This document shows, in pieces, positions 43,709 to 53,428 of a stretch of 64,000 nt of DNA (positions are counted from its first letter, which is position 1; the number at the start of each line of letters is the position of its first letter). The position numbers were made by a program, and so were the translations under genes. Location: assembly GCF_001399755.1 (NCBI RefSeq), contig NZ_LJCP01000011.1, forward strand, positions 1 through 64,000, in the 5' to 3' direction. The notes under the pieces were generated by a model that saw only the letters and a program-made list of their open reading frames with translations, had not been told where the DNA came from and made no database searches. The stretch is from Thiohalorhabdus denitrificans (GTDB lineage: Bacteria; Pseudomonadota; Gammaproteobacteria; Thiohalorhabdales; Thiohalorhabdaceae).

Positions 43709-46700
43709 ATGGGCCTCGAATCCTTCCATCCCGCCGTAGCCGGCTGGTTCCGGGACGTGTTCCGGGAGCCCACGCCGGTGCAGGAGCAGGCCTGGCCGGC
43801 GGTGGCCTCGGGCCGCCACGCCCTGATCGCCGCCCCCACCGGCTCCGGCAAGACCCTGGCGGCCTTCCTCGCCGCACTGGACGACCTGGTTCGGCAGGCC
43901 GAGGCCGGGACGCTGGAGGACGCGGTGCAGGTGGTCTACGTCTCGCCCCTGCGCGCCCTTTCCAACGACATCCGCCTCAACCTGGAGGGCCCACTGGCGG
44001 GCATCGAGGAGCGCCTGGCGGCGGCCGGTTCCGCCCCCACGGGCATCCGCACCATGGTGCGCACCGGCGACACGCCCCGGGCCGAGCGCGACGCCATGCG
44101 CAAGCGCCCGCCGCACATCCTGGTGACCACGCCGGAGTCCCTGCACATCCTCCTCACCTCGGAGTCCGGGCGGGGGATGCTGGGAACCGCCCGCACGGTG
44201 ATCGTCGACGAGATCCACGCCCTGGCCCCCTCCAAGCGCGGCGCCCACCTGGCGCTGTCCCTGGAGCGCCTTGCGGCCCTCGCCGAGGGGCCCCTCACCC
44301 GGGTGGGCCTGTCGGCCACCCAGAAGCCCATCGTGGAGGTGGCCCGGTTTCTGGTGGGGACGGGGCATCTGGACGCCGAGGGCAGCCCCGACTGCCGCAT
44401 CATCGACGCCGGCCACTTCCGCCGGGCCGATCTGGCGGTGGAGGTGCCGGACTCCCCGCTGGAAGCGGTGATGGCCAACGAGGTGTGGGCGGAGGTCTAC
44501 GACCGCCTGGCCGAACTGGCCGCCAGCCACCGAACCACCCTGGTGTTCGCCAACACCCGACGCACCGCCGAGCGGGTGGCCCGCCACCTGGGCGAGCGCC
44601 TCGGCGAGGAGCAGGTGGCCGCCCACCACGGCAGCCTGTCCCGCGACCGGCGCCTGGCCGCGGAGCGCGCGCTCAAGCACGGCGAGATCCGGGTGCTGGT
44701 GGCCACCGCCTCCCTGGAACTGGGCATCGACATCGGCGCCGTGGACCTGGTGGCGCAGCTCGGCTCCACCCGCACCATCGCCAACTTCCTGCAGCGGGTG
44801 GGCCGCTCCGGCCACGCGGTGGCGGCCACTCCCAAGGGAAGGCTGTTCCCCCTGTCCCGCGACGACCTGGTGGAGTGCATCGCCCTGGTGCGCGCCGCCC
44901 GCGACGGCGAGCTGGACCGCCTGTGGATCCCGGCGGCGCCGCTGGAGGTGCTCGCCCAGCAGGTCACCGCCGAGGTGGCCGCCGAGGGCGAGCTGACCGA
45001 GGCGGAGCTGCGGGCCCGCTGCCGCCGCGCCTACCCGTACCGGGACCTGTCCGACAAGGACTTCGAAGACACGGTGCGAATGGTCGCCGAAGGCTTTGCC
45101 ACCGGGCGCGGCCGCAAGGGGGCGCTCATCCACCGCGACACTGTGAACGGCGTGCTGCGCCCGCGCCGGGGCGCCCGGCTCACCGCGGTGACCTGCGCCG
45201 GCACCATCCCCGACCAGGGCGACTTCGACGTGGTGCTGGAGCCGGAGGGGCAGGTGATCGGCTCGGTCAACGAGGACTTCGCCCTGGAGGCCATGAGCGG
45301 CGACGTCTTCCAGCTCGGCAACCGCAGCTACCGTTTCCTGCGCATCCAGGCCGGGCGCGTGCGGGTGGAGGACGCCCAGGGCCTGCCGCCCAGCCTGCCC
45401 TTCTGGTTCGGCGAGGCGCCGGGGCGTACGGAGGAATTGAGCCGCTACGTCTCCGACCTCCGCCGCGGCGTGGAGGAGCGGCTGGGGCTGGGGCCGAATG
45501 GGGATCCCGGGGTAGAGGTCGCGACGGGGGCCGTCGCTCCTACAGATGCCGAAGAACCGGGTGTAGGAGCGGCCTCCCGGCCGCGACCATCCGAGGGCGG
45601 CGACCATTCCGTAGGAGCGACGGCCCCCGTCGCGACAACCTTGGAGGGGCAAGACCGCTCCCTGGCACCCGCCGTAAATTGGCTCACCGAGACCGACGGC
45701 GTCCCCCGCCCCGCCGCCGAGCAGGCGGTCGCCTACCTCGCCGCCGCCCGCCTCGCCCTGGGCGCGCTGCCCACCCTGGACACGGTGGTCCTGGAGCGCT
45801 TCTTCGACGAGTCCGGCGGCATGCAGCTGGTGCTGCACAGCCCATTCGGCAGCCGCGTGAACAAGGCCTGGGGCTTGGCCCTGCGCAAGCGCTTCTGCCG
45901 CAAGTTCAACTTCGAGCTGCAGGCGGCGGCCACCGAGGACACGGTGATCCTGTCCCTGGCCACCGCGCACAGCTTCCCCCTGGAAGAGGTGGCCCGCTAC
46001 CTGAGCCCGGAGACGGTGCGCGAGATCCTGGTGCAGGCCCTGCTCGACGCGCCGCTGTTCACCACCCGCTGGCGCTGGAACGCCACCACCGCCCTGGCCA
46101 TCCGGCGCTTTCGCAATGGCGGGCGCACCCCGCCCCAGCTGCAGCGCATGGAGTCGGAGGACCTCATTAGCGCGGTGTTCCCCGACCAGATCGCCTGCTT
46201 CGAGAACCTGGCCGGCGACCGCGAGGTGCCGGACCACCCGCTGGTGAGCCAGACCATCCACGACTGCCTGCATGAGGCCATGGATATCGCCGGGCTAGAG
46301 CAAGTGCTCACCAAGATGCGGGACGGCGGCGTGCGGGTGGTGGCCGCCGACCTCACCGAGCCCTCGCCCCTGTGCCACGAGATTCTGAACGCCCGGCCCT
46401 ACGCCTTCCTCGACGACGCCCCCGCGGAGGAGCGGCGCACCCGCATGGTGCAGGCGCGGCGCTACCTGGATCCGGCGGATGCCGCCGACATCGGCCGCCT
46501 GGACCCCGACGCCATCGCCCGGGTCCGCGAGGAGGCCTGGCCCGAGGCCCGCGACCGCGACGAGCTGCACGATGCCCTTGACCTGCTGGGGGCGGTCACC
46601 GCCGAGGAGGGCGGCGCCCACGGCTGGGGCGCGGATTTCGAGACCCTGCGGGGCGAGGGACGCGCCTTCCGGGTGCGCCCCCCTCAAGGCCCGGTGCTGT

Positions 46701-48130
46701 GGGCGGCCGTGGAGCGCCTGGGCCAGCTGCGCGCCGTGCATCCGGAGGCGACCCTGGAGCCGCGGCCGGCCGCGGAGCCCGAACCCCTACCCGAGGCGGA
46801 GGAGGCCCTGCGCGAGCTGGTACGCGGCCGCCTGGACGGCCTCGGCCCCACCACCGCCGAAGCCCTGGCCGCCGCGCTTGGCGTTCCCACCCCCGCGGTG
46901 GAGGGGGCCCTGGCCGCCCTGGAGACGGAGGGCGCCGCCTTCCGCGGCCGCTTCACCCCCGAGGCGGTCGGCGAGGAGTGGTGCGAGCGCCGCCTGCTGG
47001 CGCGCCTCCACCGCCACACCCTGGACCGCCTGCGCCGCGAGATCGAGCCGGTGGAGCCGGCGGACTACACCCGCTTCCTGCTGGAATGGCACGCCCTGGC
47101 CGGCGAGCCCGCGCAAGAGGAGCGCGAGGGCCCGGAGGCCCTGCTGGCGGTGATCGAGCAGCTGGAGGGCTTCGAGGCCCCGGCGGCGGCCTGGGAGAGC
47201 GACATCCTGCCCGCCCGCCTGCCCGGCTACGATCCCCAGTGGCTCGACCAGCTCTGCCTTTCCGGCCGGGTGGTGTGGACCCGCCTCACTCCGCCCGGTG
47301 TGGCGCGCGGCAAGGCCCGGCGGGCCGGCTCCGTGCGCACCGCCCCGGTGGCGCTGGTGCAGCGCAAGAACCTGCCGGACTGGAAGGCCCTGGCGTCCAC
47401 GGTGGCGGTTTCCGAGGAGGGCCTGTCCGGCAAGGCGGCCAAGCTGGAGTCCTGCCTCCGCGAGCGCGGCGCCCAGTTCTTCGACGAGCTGGTGGGCTGC
47501 GCGGGCATGCTGCGCACGGAGGTGGAGGAGGCCCTGGGCGAGCTGGTGGCCTGGGGGCGGGCGTCGAGCGACAGCTTCGCCGGCCTGCGGGCCCTGCTGA
47601 AGCCGACGGAGGCACGTGGACGCCCCCGGCGGGGCGGCCGGAGCCGGAGGCGCCCGCTGGCGGCCCCCGAGCGGGGGGTGGAGGAGGCGGGCCGCTGGGC
47701 ACCGGTCCACCCCGCCGCCGGACCGGACCCGGAGGCCGCCCACGACCCAGCCGCCGTGGAAGCCGCCGCCTGGACCCTGCTGGAGCGCTACGGCGTGGTC
47801 TTCCGGGCGGTACTGGCGCGCGAGCCGGACTGGCTGCCGCCCTGGCGGGAGCTGCTGCGCGTCTATCGGCGCCTGGAGGACCGCGGGGAGGTGCGCGGCG
47901 GGCGCTTCGTGGCCGGCTTCTCCGGCGAGCAGTTCGCCCTGCCGGAGGCGGTGGGGGCCCTGCGCAAGGTGCGCAAGCGCGGCCGGGAGGAGCGCACCGT
48001 AACGGTGGCCGCCACCGACCCCCTCAATCTGGTGGGCATCCTCTCCCCCGGGGAGCGGGTCCCGGCCCGCACCGGGGAGCGCTTGCGTTTCCGGGACGGC
48101 GTGCCCGAGGAAAAGGCTTCCAGCCGATGA
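43709..48130 (+). CDS. lhr: Long-form ATP-dependent helicase Lhr carrying REP insertions
   Basis: Superfamily 2 DNA/RNA helicase (1473 aa, near the ~1500 of long Lhr). RecA1 has the Q-like TPVQEQAW, Walker A APTGSGKT (~43-50) and DEIHAL (~167); RecA2 has [15 protein letters not shown] winged helix and beta domain ([21 protein letters not shown]) follow, then the Lhr C-terminal region. Residues ~603-645 are encoded by three REPs (45517-45636) in frame: an Ala/Pro/Thr/Val-rich insert ([27 protein letters not shown]) in a linker before NWLTETDGV. No frameshift or stop arises. The ATG at 43709 is chosen; the frame opens 26 codons earlier. Role: DNA repair helicase. Confidence 0.93.
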   Translation: MGLESFHPAVAGWFRDVFREPTPVQEQAWPAVASGRHALIAAPTGSGKTLAAFLAALDDLVRQAEAGTLEDAVQVVYVSPLRALSNDIRLNLEGPLAGIEERLAAAGSAPTGIRTMVRTGDTPRAERDAMRKRPPHILVTTPESLHILLTSESGRGMLGTARTVIVDEIHALAPSKRGAHLALSLERLAALAEGPLTRVGLSATQKPIVEVARFLVGTGHLDAEGSPDCRIIDAGHFRRADLAVEVPDSPLEAVMANEVWAEVYDRLAELAASHRTTLVFANTRRTAERVARHLGERLGEEQVAAHHGSLSRDRRLAAERALKHGEIRVLVATASLELGIDIGAVDLVAQLGSTRTIANFLQRVGRSGHAVAATPKGRLFPLSRDDLVECIALVRAARDGELDRLWIPAAPLEVLAQQVTAEVAAEGELTEAELRARCRRAYPYRDLSDKDFEDTVRMVAEGFATGRGRKGALIHRDTVNGVLRPRRGARLTAVTCAGTIPDQGDFDVVLEPEGQVIGSVNEDFALEAMSGDVFQLGNRSYRFLRIQAGRVRVEDAQGLPPSLPFWFGEAPGRTEELSRYVSDLRRGVEERLGLGPNGDPGVEVATGAVAPTDAEEPGVGAASRPRPSEGGDHSVGATAPVATTLEGQDRSLAPAVNWLTETDGVPRPAAEQAVAYLAAARLALGALPTLDTVVLERFFDESGGMQLVLHSPFGSRVNKAWGLALRKRFCRKFNFELQAAATEDTVILSLATAHSFPLEEVARYLSPETVREILVQALLDAPLFTTRWRWNATTALAIRRFRNGGRTPPQLQRMESEDLISAVFPDQIACFENLAGDREVPDHPLVSQTIHDCLHEAMDIAGLEQVLTKMRDGGVRVVAADLTEPSPLCHEILNARPYAFLDDAPAEERRTRMVQARRYLDPADAADIGRLDPDAIARVREEAWPEARDRDELHDALDLLGAVTAEEGGAHGWGADFETLRGEGRAFRVRPPQGPVLWAAVERLGQLRAVHPEATLEPRPAAEPEPLPEAEEALRELVRGRLDGLGPTTAEALAAALGVPTPAVEGALAALETEGAAFRGRFTPEAVGEEWCERRLLARLHRHTLDRLRREIEPVEPADYTRFLLEWHALAGEPAQEEREGPEALLAVIEQLEGFEAPAAAWESDILPARLPGYDPQWLDQLCLSGRVVWTRLTPPGVARGKARRAGSVRTAPVALVQRKNLPDWKALASTVAVSEEGLSGKAAKLESCLRERGAQFFDELVGCAGMLRTEVEEALGELVAWGRASSDSFAGLRALLKPTEARGRPRRGGRSRRRPLAAPERGVEEAGRWAPVHPAAGPDPEAAHDPAAVEAAAWTLLERYGVVFRAVLAREPDWLPPWRELLRVYRRLEDRGEVRGGRFVAGFSGEQFALPEAVGALRKVRKRGREERTVTVAATDPLNLVGILSPGERVPARTGERLRFRDGVPEEKASSR
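45517..45636. repeat. Three REPs inside the lhr coding sequence
   Basis: 45517-45543 (-), 45563-45588 (+) and 45611-45636 (+). All have full GTAGGAGC feet and paired stems. The total insert keeps the lhr frame, and orientation differs among the copies, so each was tolerated in the frame it landed in. Conserved lhr motifs flank it directly on both sides. Confidence 0.92.
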
Positions 48131-48165
48131 CTCCCGGACGCGCCAGCCCCCGCCGAAGCGCACTC

Positions 48166-48190
48166 GTAGGAGCCCACTTCAGTGGGCGAT
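48166..48190 (+). repeat. REP downstream of lhr
   Basis: GTAGGAGC then CCACTTCAGTGGG and GCGAT; a partial inverted copy of the stem (CCTGAAGTGGGCGCCTAC) follows at about 48197-48214, giving a REPIN-like pair. Confidence 0.75.
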
Positions 48191-48245
48191 CGGTTTCCTG
48201 AAGTGGGCGCCTACCGGCCCGTCGGGCGAAGCCGCCCAGGCCGTA

Positions 48246-48407
48246 CTAGTCGTGGAAACAGCGCAGCAGAAGGCCCAGCCCCAGCGCGCCGAGCAGCACC
48301 GGGGGCCCGGCCGCGGCCGCCGGGCCCACCCAGAGGTAACCGGCGGCCATGAACAGGACCACGCCCCCCGCGCAGGCCCCATAGAACCCCGTCTTCGCCT
48401 GCCACAT
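48246..48407 (-). CDS. 53-residue membrane protein, two hydrophobic helices
   Basis: Short gene with an excellent Shine-Dalgarno (AGGAGG, 6 nt from the ATG at 48405-48407). The product begins MWQAKTGFYGACAGGVVLFM, has a first helix to ~residue 27 (GYLWVG), a second Leu/Gly helix (VLLGALGLGLLL) and ends RCFHD. No family recognised. It stands alone between lhr and dgt. Hydrophobic periodicity and the ribosome site make it more likely real than the overlapping longer frame at 48179-48412. Confidence 0.7.
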   Translation of the reverse strand: MWQAKTGFYGACAGGVVLFMAAGYLWVGPAAAAGPPVLLGALGLGLLLRCFHD

Positions 48408-48515
48408 GCCAAGCCTCCTGACCGTTCCCCCGCCCGGCCCGGGCGGGCTTTCCCGGATGGATCATGGGGGAATCCTAGCCGCCGGAGGCCAACGTGAAAA
48501 GCCCGGCCCGGGCCC

Positions 48516-49910
48516 TCAGCCGCGGTGGGGCAGGGAGATCCCGGTGAGCTTCTTGTACAGGGAAACGGCGTAGCCGTCGGTCATGCCGGAGACGAAGTCG
48601 GTGAGGTTAAGCAGCAGCAGGTAGGGGTCGGTGAGGCGCTCGCCCGTGACCCCGTCGTAGAGGAACTGCTCCGGCACCAGCTGGGCCACGGTGCGGCTGT
48701 GGGCGGAGGCCTCCCGGAGCCGCCCCGCGCGCTCGGCCTCGGCGGTTTCCCGCACCGGCCCGAAGAAGGTCTCCAGCAGGCCGCCGAGCACCCCGAACCC
48801 GGCGGCGTCGATCTCCAGCACGCCCTTGGCGTTGTAGATGCGCTCGAAGGAAGTGCGCTCGATCTCCGCCATGGCCTCCGCCGAGGGGATCAGCTCCTTG
48901 AGCTCCCGGTCGAACCGCCCGGCCAGGATCTCCTCCTCCCGCTCCAGGAAGGCGGTGGCGGTCTCCTCCACCAGTTGGTTGATGGCCCGCGCCCGGAGGT
49001 ACTCCACCCGCTCCTTCTCCGAGCCGATCTGGGCCAGGCGCGCGTTCACCCGGTCGTCGTCCCGCAGGATGGGCCGGATGTGGCTCGCCACGTCCTCGAA
49101 GCTGAGCAGGCCCAGCCGGTAGGAATCCTCGAAGTCCACGATCTGGTAGGAGATGTCGTCGGCCGCTTCCATGAGGAAGGCAAGGGGGTGGCGGCAGTAG
49201 ACGCCCGCCTCCGGATCGCGGGGCAGCATGCCGGTCCGCTCCACCACCCTGCGGAAGTGCTCCTCCTCGGCGGCGAAGTAGCCGTGCTTCTTGCCGCTGA
49301 CCCCATCGGCGGGATCGGTACGGTGGGCGGGCCGGGGATACTTCAGGGCGGCCCCGAGGGTGGCGAAGGTGAGCTGCAGGCCGCCTTCGTTATCCGGGTT
49401 CTGCAGGCGGGTGACCACCCGCAGGCCCTGGGCGTTGCCCTCGAAGCGCCGGAACTCCGCCGCCTGCTGCTCGGACAGGGGGGCAAGGGCCTCGGCGCCG
49501 AGATTGCTGGTGGCGAACCAGTGCTGGATGGCGTCCTCGCCGGAATGGCCGAAGGGGGGATTGCCGATGTCGTGGGCCAGGCAGGCCGCCGCCACGATGG
49601 AGCCGAAGTCCCCGGGGTCCACCACCTCGAACCGCTCACGGGCGGCCACCTCCTCACCCACCTTGGTCCCCAGGGAACGGCCCACGCAGGACACCTCCAA
49701 ACTGTGCGTCAGCCGGGTGCGGACGTAGTCGCTCTCCGCCAGGGGGAAGACCTGGGTCTTGTCCTGCAGCCGCCGGAAGGCCGAGGAGAAGACGATGCGG
49801 TCGAAGTCCTGCTGGAAATTGGTCCGGTGCCGCTGCGGGGCGGGCTCCTCCTCCCTGCCCAGCCGCTCCTGGGTGACCAGGTGCTCCCACGCCATCCGCG
49901 CCTGTGCCAT
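48516..49910 (-). CDS. dgt: Deoxyguanosinetriphosphate triphosphohydrolase
   Basis: HD-domain dNTPase (464 aa) that releases triphosphate from dGTP. Visible: NFQQDFDRIVFSSAFRRLQDKTQVF, RTRLTHSLEVSCVGR (first metal His) and CLAHDIGNPPFGHSGEDAI (HD pair and later His). The start at ATG 49908-49910 has GGAGG 7 nt upstream; 13 more codons are open before it. Controls dNTP pools and may add phage resistance. Confidence 0.95.
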   Translation of the reverse strand: MAQARMAWEHLVTQERLGREEEPAPQRHRTNFQQDFDRIVFSSAFRRLQDKTQVFPLAESDYVRTRLTHSLEVSCVGRSLGTKVGEEVAARERFEVVDPGDFGSIVAAACLAHDIGNPPFGHSGEDAIQHWFATSNLGAEALAPLSEQQAAEFRRFEGNAQGLRVVTRLQNPDNEGGLQLTFATLGAALKYPRPAHRTDPADGVSGKKHGYFAAEEEHFRRVVERTGMLPRDPEAGVYCRHPLAFLMEAADDISYQIVDFEDSYRLGLLSFEDVASHIRPILRDDDRVNARLAQIGSEKERVEYLRARAINQLVEETATAFLEREEEILAGRFDRELKELIPSAEAMAEIERTSFERIYNAKGVLEIDAAGFGVLGGLLETFFGPVRETAEAERAGRLREASAHSRTVAQLVPEQFLYDGVTGERLTDPYLLLLNLTDFVSGMTDGYAVSLYKKLTGISLPHRG

Positions 49911-50125
49911 GCCTGCGCCTCCGGGGTCGCCGCGCGCCGAAAGGGGCATCCTAGCATGGGGGGCGCCCCGGACACTCCCTCGTCCTCGTCACCGCTCCCG
50001 CACGTCCCTTAGGCTGATTTCCAACCTCCGATGGGGTTATTGTCCTAGCGAGCGGGAAGGTGTAGAAAGACGCATACAATATGTAACTTTACGCACCGCG
50101 CACCACAACCCGACCGGAGGGCACC

Positions 50126-50473
50126 ATGCGCAACCCCATAGCCACGGGCACCATCCTTCTCGCCACCGGCCTGATCTGGGGCTCCACAGCCCACGCCCAG
50201 GAGGGCAAATCCGCGGCCCAGTCCCTGGGCTGCACCGCCTGCCACGCCGCCGAGAACAAGCTGGTCGGTCCCGCCTATGTGGATGTGGCGGAGAAATACG
50301 GCGGGGACAAGGCCAAGATCCTGGAACGGATGAAGGCGGCGGTTGAGAACGGCTCCTCCGGGACCTGGGCCGACGTCACCGGCGGGACCCCCATGCCGCC
50401 GCAGCCGCAGGCCGCCGGCAAGGACGAGCAGCTGGGCCAGATCGCCGCGTGGATCGCCTCCATGGCGGAGTAG
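50126..50473 (+). CDS. Periplasmic class I cytochrome c (c551/c5-like)
   Basis: Exported monoheme cytochrome (115 aa): signal peptide to ~AHA (24), heme motif CTACH at ~36-40, and axial Met in TPMPPQ (~88). Size and the Pro-rich Met loop fit c551/c552 electron carriers. It could donate electrons to the CuA site of NorSY or to a nitrite reductase, which is inference. GGAGGG is placed before the ATG. Confidence 0.92.
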   Translation: MRNPIATGTILLATGLIWGSTAHAQEGKSAAQSLGCTACHAAENKLVGPAYVDVAEKYGGDKAKILERMKAAVENGSSGTWADVTGGTPMPPQPQAAGKDEQLGQIAAWIASMAE

Positions 50474-50495
50474 CCCCGCTCGCTGCCGTCTTCCC

Positions 50496-50525
50496 GGGCC
50501 ATCGGCCGTCGCCGATGGCCCCTTT
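50496..50525 (+). terminator. Terminator-like hairpin after the cytochrome gene
   Basis: GGGCCATCGGC (50496-50506), 4-nt loop, GCCGATGGCCC (50511-50521), then CTTT. The stem is perfect; the T-run is short, so termination may be partial. Confidence 0.75.
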
Positions 50526-50670
50526 GGTGCTGCCCCTTGGGGATCGCTCCCGGAGCCCCGGGGGTCGGGAGCATTGCATTCCGCCCGTTTTTGGCTTAGG
50601 CAGGGGTGGTGGACCGAAATGCCGGGGCGACGCCCGGGAGGGTCCCACCGGTGCTCCGGAGGAGGGCGAG

Positions 50671-51201
50671 ATGGCGGTACGGGAAGTGCTCCGCATGGGG
50701 GATGGGCGTCTGCTGGAGCCGGCCGAGCCGGTGGCCGATCTGGACTCCGGGGAGGTGCACGACCTGATCCGGGATCTATGGGACACCATGGCGGCCCACG
50801 GGGGCGTGGGCCTGGCGGCCCCTCAGATCGGCGTGCCCCGGCGGGTGGTGGTGTTCGCCGTAGCCTCCAGCCCCCGCTACCCGGGGGCGGAGGACGTCCC
50901 GGCCACCGCCCTGATCAACCCCACACTCCACCCCCAGCCCGGGGCCATAGAAGAGGACTGGGAGGGCTGCCTGAGCATCCCCGGTTTCCGCGGCCTGGTC
51001 CCCCGCCACTCCCGCCTGCGCTACACCGGATTTACCCCCGACGGTGAGCCCCTGGACCGGGAGGTGTCCGGGTTCCATGCACGGGTGGTCCAGCACGAAT
51101 GCGACCACCTCGACGGCGTCCTCTACCCCATGCGGATCCGCGACCTGCGCAACTTCGGCTTCGAGGAGGAGCTGGCGGGCCATCCGGCCCTGCTGGAGTG
51201 A
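50671..51201 (+). CDS. def: Peptide deformylase
   Basis: Metallo-hydrolase removing the formyl group from nascent proteins (176 aa). All three motifs are present: GVGLAAPQIG, EGCLSIP (metal Cys) and QHECDHLDG (HExxH). The start at ATG 50671 has GGAGGAGG upstream; the open frame extends further but lacks family similarity. It is away from the usual def-fmt pair, so this may be a second PDF. Confidence 0.95.
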   Translation: MAVREVLRMGDGRLLEPAEPVADLDSGEVHDLIRDLWDTMAAHGGVGLAAPQIGVPRRVVVFAVASSPRYPGAEDVPATALINPTLHPQPGAIEEDWEGCLSIPGFRGLVPRHSRLRYTGFTPDGEPLDREVSGFHARVVQHECDHLDGVLYPMRIRDLRNFGFEEELAGHPALLE

Positions 51202-51291
51202 GCCGTCACAAACCTGTAACGGAGGAGCCCTATCCTGGCCCGTACGGTGCCCACGAGGCATCGCAGCAAGGAACAGGATGAGGCGATCACC

Positions 51292-51540
51292 ATGTACAGC
51301 GAGAACAGCCGCCAGGGAATCCGGACCCTCCTCCAGGAGGCCGCCTTGCGGTACCAGCGGGCCGCGGAGGAGGCGCTGGACAGCGCCCACGGCGACCATT
51401 ACCGGGAACGGGCCGCCCTGCTGGAGGAGCTGATCGGCCAGCTGGGTACCCGGCTCGAGGGTCCGGCGCCCGTCGGAGCACCCGCCCCGGCCCGGCCCCC
51501 CTCCCCGGAAAGCGCCGACACCCGGGGCGACTCCCGCTAG
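51292..51540 (+). CDS. Small helical hypothetical protein
   Basis: No family recognised (82 aa from ATG 51292). The first ~55 residues are amphipathic helix (GIRTLLQEAALRYQRAAEEALDS, in parts), the tail is Pro/Ala-rich and disordered. GAGG lies ~9 nt before this ATG; a GTG at 51247 in frame gives 97 aa. Confidence 0.6.
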   Translation: MYSENSRQGIRTLLQEAALRYQRAAEEALDSAHGDHYRERAALLEELIGQLGTRLEGPAPVGAPAPARPPSPESADTRGDSR

Positions 51541-51559
51541 GCCCGATTCCGGGCCGCAC

Positions 51560-52567
51560 TCAGCCCTCGAAGACCCTGCCGATCTCATCCCGCTCCGGGC
51601 GGGCCAGGGGGCTCCCGTCCGGCCGGCGGACGCCGGCCGGTCCCTCCCCGACCTCGCCGATCTCCCGGCAGTCGATGCCGGCCGCCCGCAGCGCCCCGAT
51701 GATCGCCGGGCTGTCGCCGGGCGCCGCGGCAAGGAGCAGGGCGCCGGAAGCGATGGCCGCCAGGGGATCGATGGCGAAGGCGTCGCAGACGCGCCGGGAG
51801 AGCTCCGGAACGGGCACCGCCTCCGGATCCACCACCAGCCCCCGGCCGGAGGCCTCGGCCAGCTCCCACAGGGCCGTGGCCAGGCCGCCCTCGGTGGGAT
51901 CGTGCATGGCCGTGACCCGCCCGGCCCCGCGCGCGATGCGCGCATCCCGCAGCACGTCCAGGCCGGGCTCGCGCAGGAAGTCCCGCGCCCGCTCCAGGTC
52001 CTCCGGATCGAGCACCCCCCGGAGCCGCTCCGGGAATTCACTGGCCAGGACGCAGGTGGCCTCGATGGGCACGCCCTTGGTCAGCAGGAGCCGGTCCCCG
52101 GGGCGGGCGCCGCGCGGGGTCACCAGGTCCTCCCGGGCCACCTCGCCGATCAGGGCGCCGGCGGCGATGGGACGGTCCAGGCCGTGGGTCACCTCGGTGT
52201 GCCCGCCGATGACGGCGATGCCTTCCGCCCGGCAGGCGGCGTGGATCTGCTCGGCGATGGCCTCGGCCTCGGCGGCAGTGCACCGGTGGGCGGGCAGCAG
52301 CAGGGTCACCAGGAGCCAGCGGGGTTCGGCGCCGCTGGTGGCGATATCGTTGGCGTTGATGCGGACGAGGTACTCGCCGATCCGGTCGGTGGCGAAGGTG
52401 ATGGGGTCCGCCTTGAAGACCAGCAGGGACGCCCCCGCCTCCACAACGGCACAGTCCAGCCCCACCCCGGGGCCCTGAAGCACCCGGGGATCCTCGCACG
52501 GCGCCCGGGCGAGGATCCGGGCCATCAGCTCGGGGGGCAGCTTGCCGACCGGAAGATCGCCGGGCAT
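51560..52567 (-). CDS. AIR synthase / HypE-like protein
   Basis: PurM-like ATP-binding protein (335 aa): GPGVGLDCAVVE, KADPITFATDRIGEYLVRINANDIATSGA, GGHTEVTHGLD, LLLTKGVPIEATCVLA and AMHDPTEGGLATALWELAEA. The last matches HypE-type proteins, but the C-terminal PRxC of true HypE (thiocyanate-forming Cys) is absent and no other hyp or hydrogenase genes are near. ATG 52565-52567 has AGGGGAGA upstream. Function unknown; probably a stand-alone HypE-like phosphotransfer enzyme. Confidence 0.85.
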   Translation of the reverse strand: MPGDLPVGKLPPELMARILARAPCEDPRVLQGPGVGLDCAVVEAGASLLVFKADPITFATDRIGEYLVRINANDIATSGAEPRWLLVTLLLPAHRCTAAEAEAIAEQIHAACRAEGIAVIGGHTEVTHGLDRPIAAGALIGEVAREDLVTPRGARPGDRLLLTKGVPIEATCVLASEFPERLRGVLDPEDLERARDFLREPGLDVLRDARIARGAGRVTAMHDPTEGGLATALWELAEASGRGLVVDPEAVPVPELSRRVCDAFAIDPLAAIASGALLLAAAPGDSPAIIGALRAAGIDCREIGEVGEGPAGVRRPDGSPLARPERDEIGRVFEG

Positions 52568-52770
52568 GGCTCTCCCCTTCACGGCCCCGCCAGGCGGAAG
52601 CCGGGCGCGGGCCGGGCCGGGAGCGGATTCAGGACCCAGGGAAGCAAGTCCGGACCCCCGGGAACCGGTCCGTCGGAACGGCTGGAGGCAGGAGCGTCCC
52701 CGCGAACGGGGGTGCCGCGGGGGGACGCCGGGAAACGGGCGTGGGTCTTCGCCAGGGGAAGGCGGAAGGC

Positions 52771-53409
52771 TCAGGCTTCCTCTTCCTCCGTGGTCCATTC
52801 GGCGGCGATCAGCATCTGGACGAGCTCGGCGGTGGAGCCCGCCTCCATCTTCTCCATGACCCGGCCCCGATGCACTTCCACGGTTTTGGGGCTAAGATCC
52901 AGCTCGCGGGCGATGGCCTTGTTGGAGTAGCCCTGCACCACGCGCTTGGCCACTTGGCTCTCCCGCGTGGTCAGGCGGGCCGCCCGGCGGCGCAGCTCCT
53001 CCCGGCGGCTGCCCAGCTCCCGGCGCTGCTGATCCTGTTCGATGGCCTTCTGCACGGTCTCGATCAGGTACTGGGCGTTGTAGGGCTTCTCGATGAAGTC
53101 CAGGGCCCCGCCCTTCATGGCCCGGACCGCCGCGGGAACATCGGCATGGCCGGTGAGGATGATCACGGGGATCTCCAGACCGCGGTCACGGAGCCATTCC
53201 TGCAGCTCCAGGCCGCTCACCCCGGGCATCCGGATATCCAGCAGGACCACGCCGGGCTGTTCGGGGTCCAGACCCTCCAGGAACTCCTGGGCGTCCGAGT
53301 ACACCTCCACCTTGTGGTTCACGGACTCCAGCAGCCATCGGATCGAATCCCGCATTCCCGCGTCATCGTCGACGACGAAAACGGTTGGTATATCCTTTTC
53401 CTGGCGCAT
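52771..53409 (-). CDS. FixJ-family response regulator
   Basis: Receiver plus LuxR/NarL HTH (212 aa). Acidic pocket D14/D15, phospho-acceptor D58 in LLDIRMPG, Thr in ILTGHAD and Lys in IEKPYN. The C-terminal helix-turn-helix is NKAIARELDLSPKTVEVHRG. It is 19 nt downstream of the kinase stop, so it is its cognate partner. ATG 53409 has AGAGGG upstream; a GTG five codons earlier is possible. Confidence 0.93.
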   Translation of the reverse strand: MRQEKDIPTVFVVDDDAGMRDSIRWLLESVNHKVEVYSDAQEFLEGLDPEQPGVVLLDIRMPGVSGLELQEWLRDRGLEIPVIILTGHADVPAAVRAMKGGALDFIEKPYNAQYLIETVQKAIEQDQQRRELGSRREELRRRAARLTTRESQVAKRVVQGYSNKAIARELDLSPKTVEVHRGRVMEKMEAGSTAELVQMLIAAEWTTEEEEA

Positions 53410-53428
53410 CGGGACCCTCTTCACAGTT

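Noticed and set aside
48179-48412. 77-codon minus-strand frame overlapping the small membrane gene
   Set aside because: Arg/Trp/Cys-rich composition typical of an out-of-frame reading and it runs into REP DNA; the 53-residue frame has the ribosome site.
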